A stretch of DNA of 64,000 nt from Xenophilus aerolatus. GTDB taxonomy: Bacteria; Pseudomonadota; Gammaproteobacteria; Burkholderiales; Burkholderiaceae_C. The stretch spans positions 434,001 through 498,000 of the forward strand of contig QAIB01000003.1 in assembly GCA_030418545.1 (NCBI GenBank). The letters run 5' to 3'. Below are positions 63,864 to 64,000 of this stretch, piece by piece. The notes beneath the pieces were generated by a model, which was not told the DNA's origin, did not search any database, and worked only from the letters and a program-made list of their open reading frames with translations. Each line of letters starts with the position of its first letter. Within the stretch, counting starts at the first letter, position 1. A program made the translations under genes and the position numbers.

Positions 63864-64000
63864 ATGCAACTCCAGGATCTTCTCTACAGCCAGGGCTTCG
63901 GCACGCGCCGCGTCTGCGCGGGCCTCGTTCAACAGGGCTTCGTGGCCGTGGACGCCGTGGATGCGCCGGAGCCAGCGACGGAACTGATGGCAGCCGACGG
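63864..64000 (+). CDS. rsuA: Pseudouridine synthase, RsuA family, N-terminal part
   Basis: The first 45 codons are in the window; the frame stays open to the edge. MQLQDLLYSQGFGTRRVCAG is the S4 RNA-binding domain opening of RsuA-type 16S rRNA pseudouridine synthases (residue 516 in E. coli numbering), with LVQQGFVAVDAVDAP following. ATG 63864 is the first in the frame. The catalytic Asp domain lies past the window, so RsuA versus other RluB/E/F family members cannot be separated here. Confidence 0.8.
   Translation, partial: MQLQDLLYSQGFGTRRVCAGLVQQGFVAVDAVDAPEPATELMAAD

Overview
The window is high-GC, densely coded chromosomal DNA from a betaproteobacterium of the order Burkholderiales, most likely Comamonadaceae and probably Variovorax or a close relative. 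Four things point there: the gyrA-serC-pheA-tyrA-aroA/cmk-rpsA-ihfB-lapA-lapB order with a fused aroA-cmk, a tmRNA with tag ANDERFALAA, several TRAP and Bug-type solute receptors, and a dispersed GCTAT...ATAGC palindromic repeat that I associate with this family. No tRNA, rRNA, CRISPR array, transposase or phage gene was seen. No gap between genes exceeds 300 bases.

Layout. 1-9187: tail of a small transferase, a Gln-rich DUF3300 lipoprotein, a four-gene zinc-type cluster (ZrgA/DUF2796, ABC ATPase, FtsX-like permease, DUF3299), a sulfurtransferase, a DMT-family permease and a Rieske oxygenase, all on the minus strand. 9422-12472: xseB-ispA-dxs, isoprenoid precursor supply. 12485-16536: a small unknown gene and a TRAP transporter whose receptor gene is broken by a 7-bp tandem duplication. 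16719-21201: an EgtB/SenA-like protein lacking one iron ligand, a hybrid histidine kinase and a SnoaL-like protein. 21208-25739: modCBA and the divergent modE with two candidate Mo-boxes, a thioredoxin-like protein and an AcoR-like regulator. 25873-33422: coxSLMDEG plus xdhC, a form II carbon monoxide dehydrogenase-like molybdenum hydroxylase with its maturation genes; the adjacent molybdate uptake genes plausibly supply its metal. 33618-41656: a Bug receptor, a six-gene Mrp/Pha cation/proton antiporter operon with fused A and B subunits, and crcB. 41693-44978: a second TRAP system and a ComEA-like protein. 45066-57366: a conserved minus-strand block for aromatic amino acid and serine synthesis, translation, DNA topology and LPS control. 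57593-64000: ompA, ubiG, a HAD phosphatase, tmRNA, a methyltransferase, gamma-glutamyltransferase and the start of a pseudouridine synthase gene.

The most unusual feature is repeat content. I count eight copies of a roughly 60-bp palindrome-headed element. Most sit just beyond gene ends; one supplies the last codons and stop of phaG, one lies in frame inside coxG, and one resembles part of aroA. A second GC-rich family has three copies, one in frame inside the ABC permease. Two further near-full-length hairpin elements lie between genes. These elements appear to be remodelling protein termini and loops.
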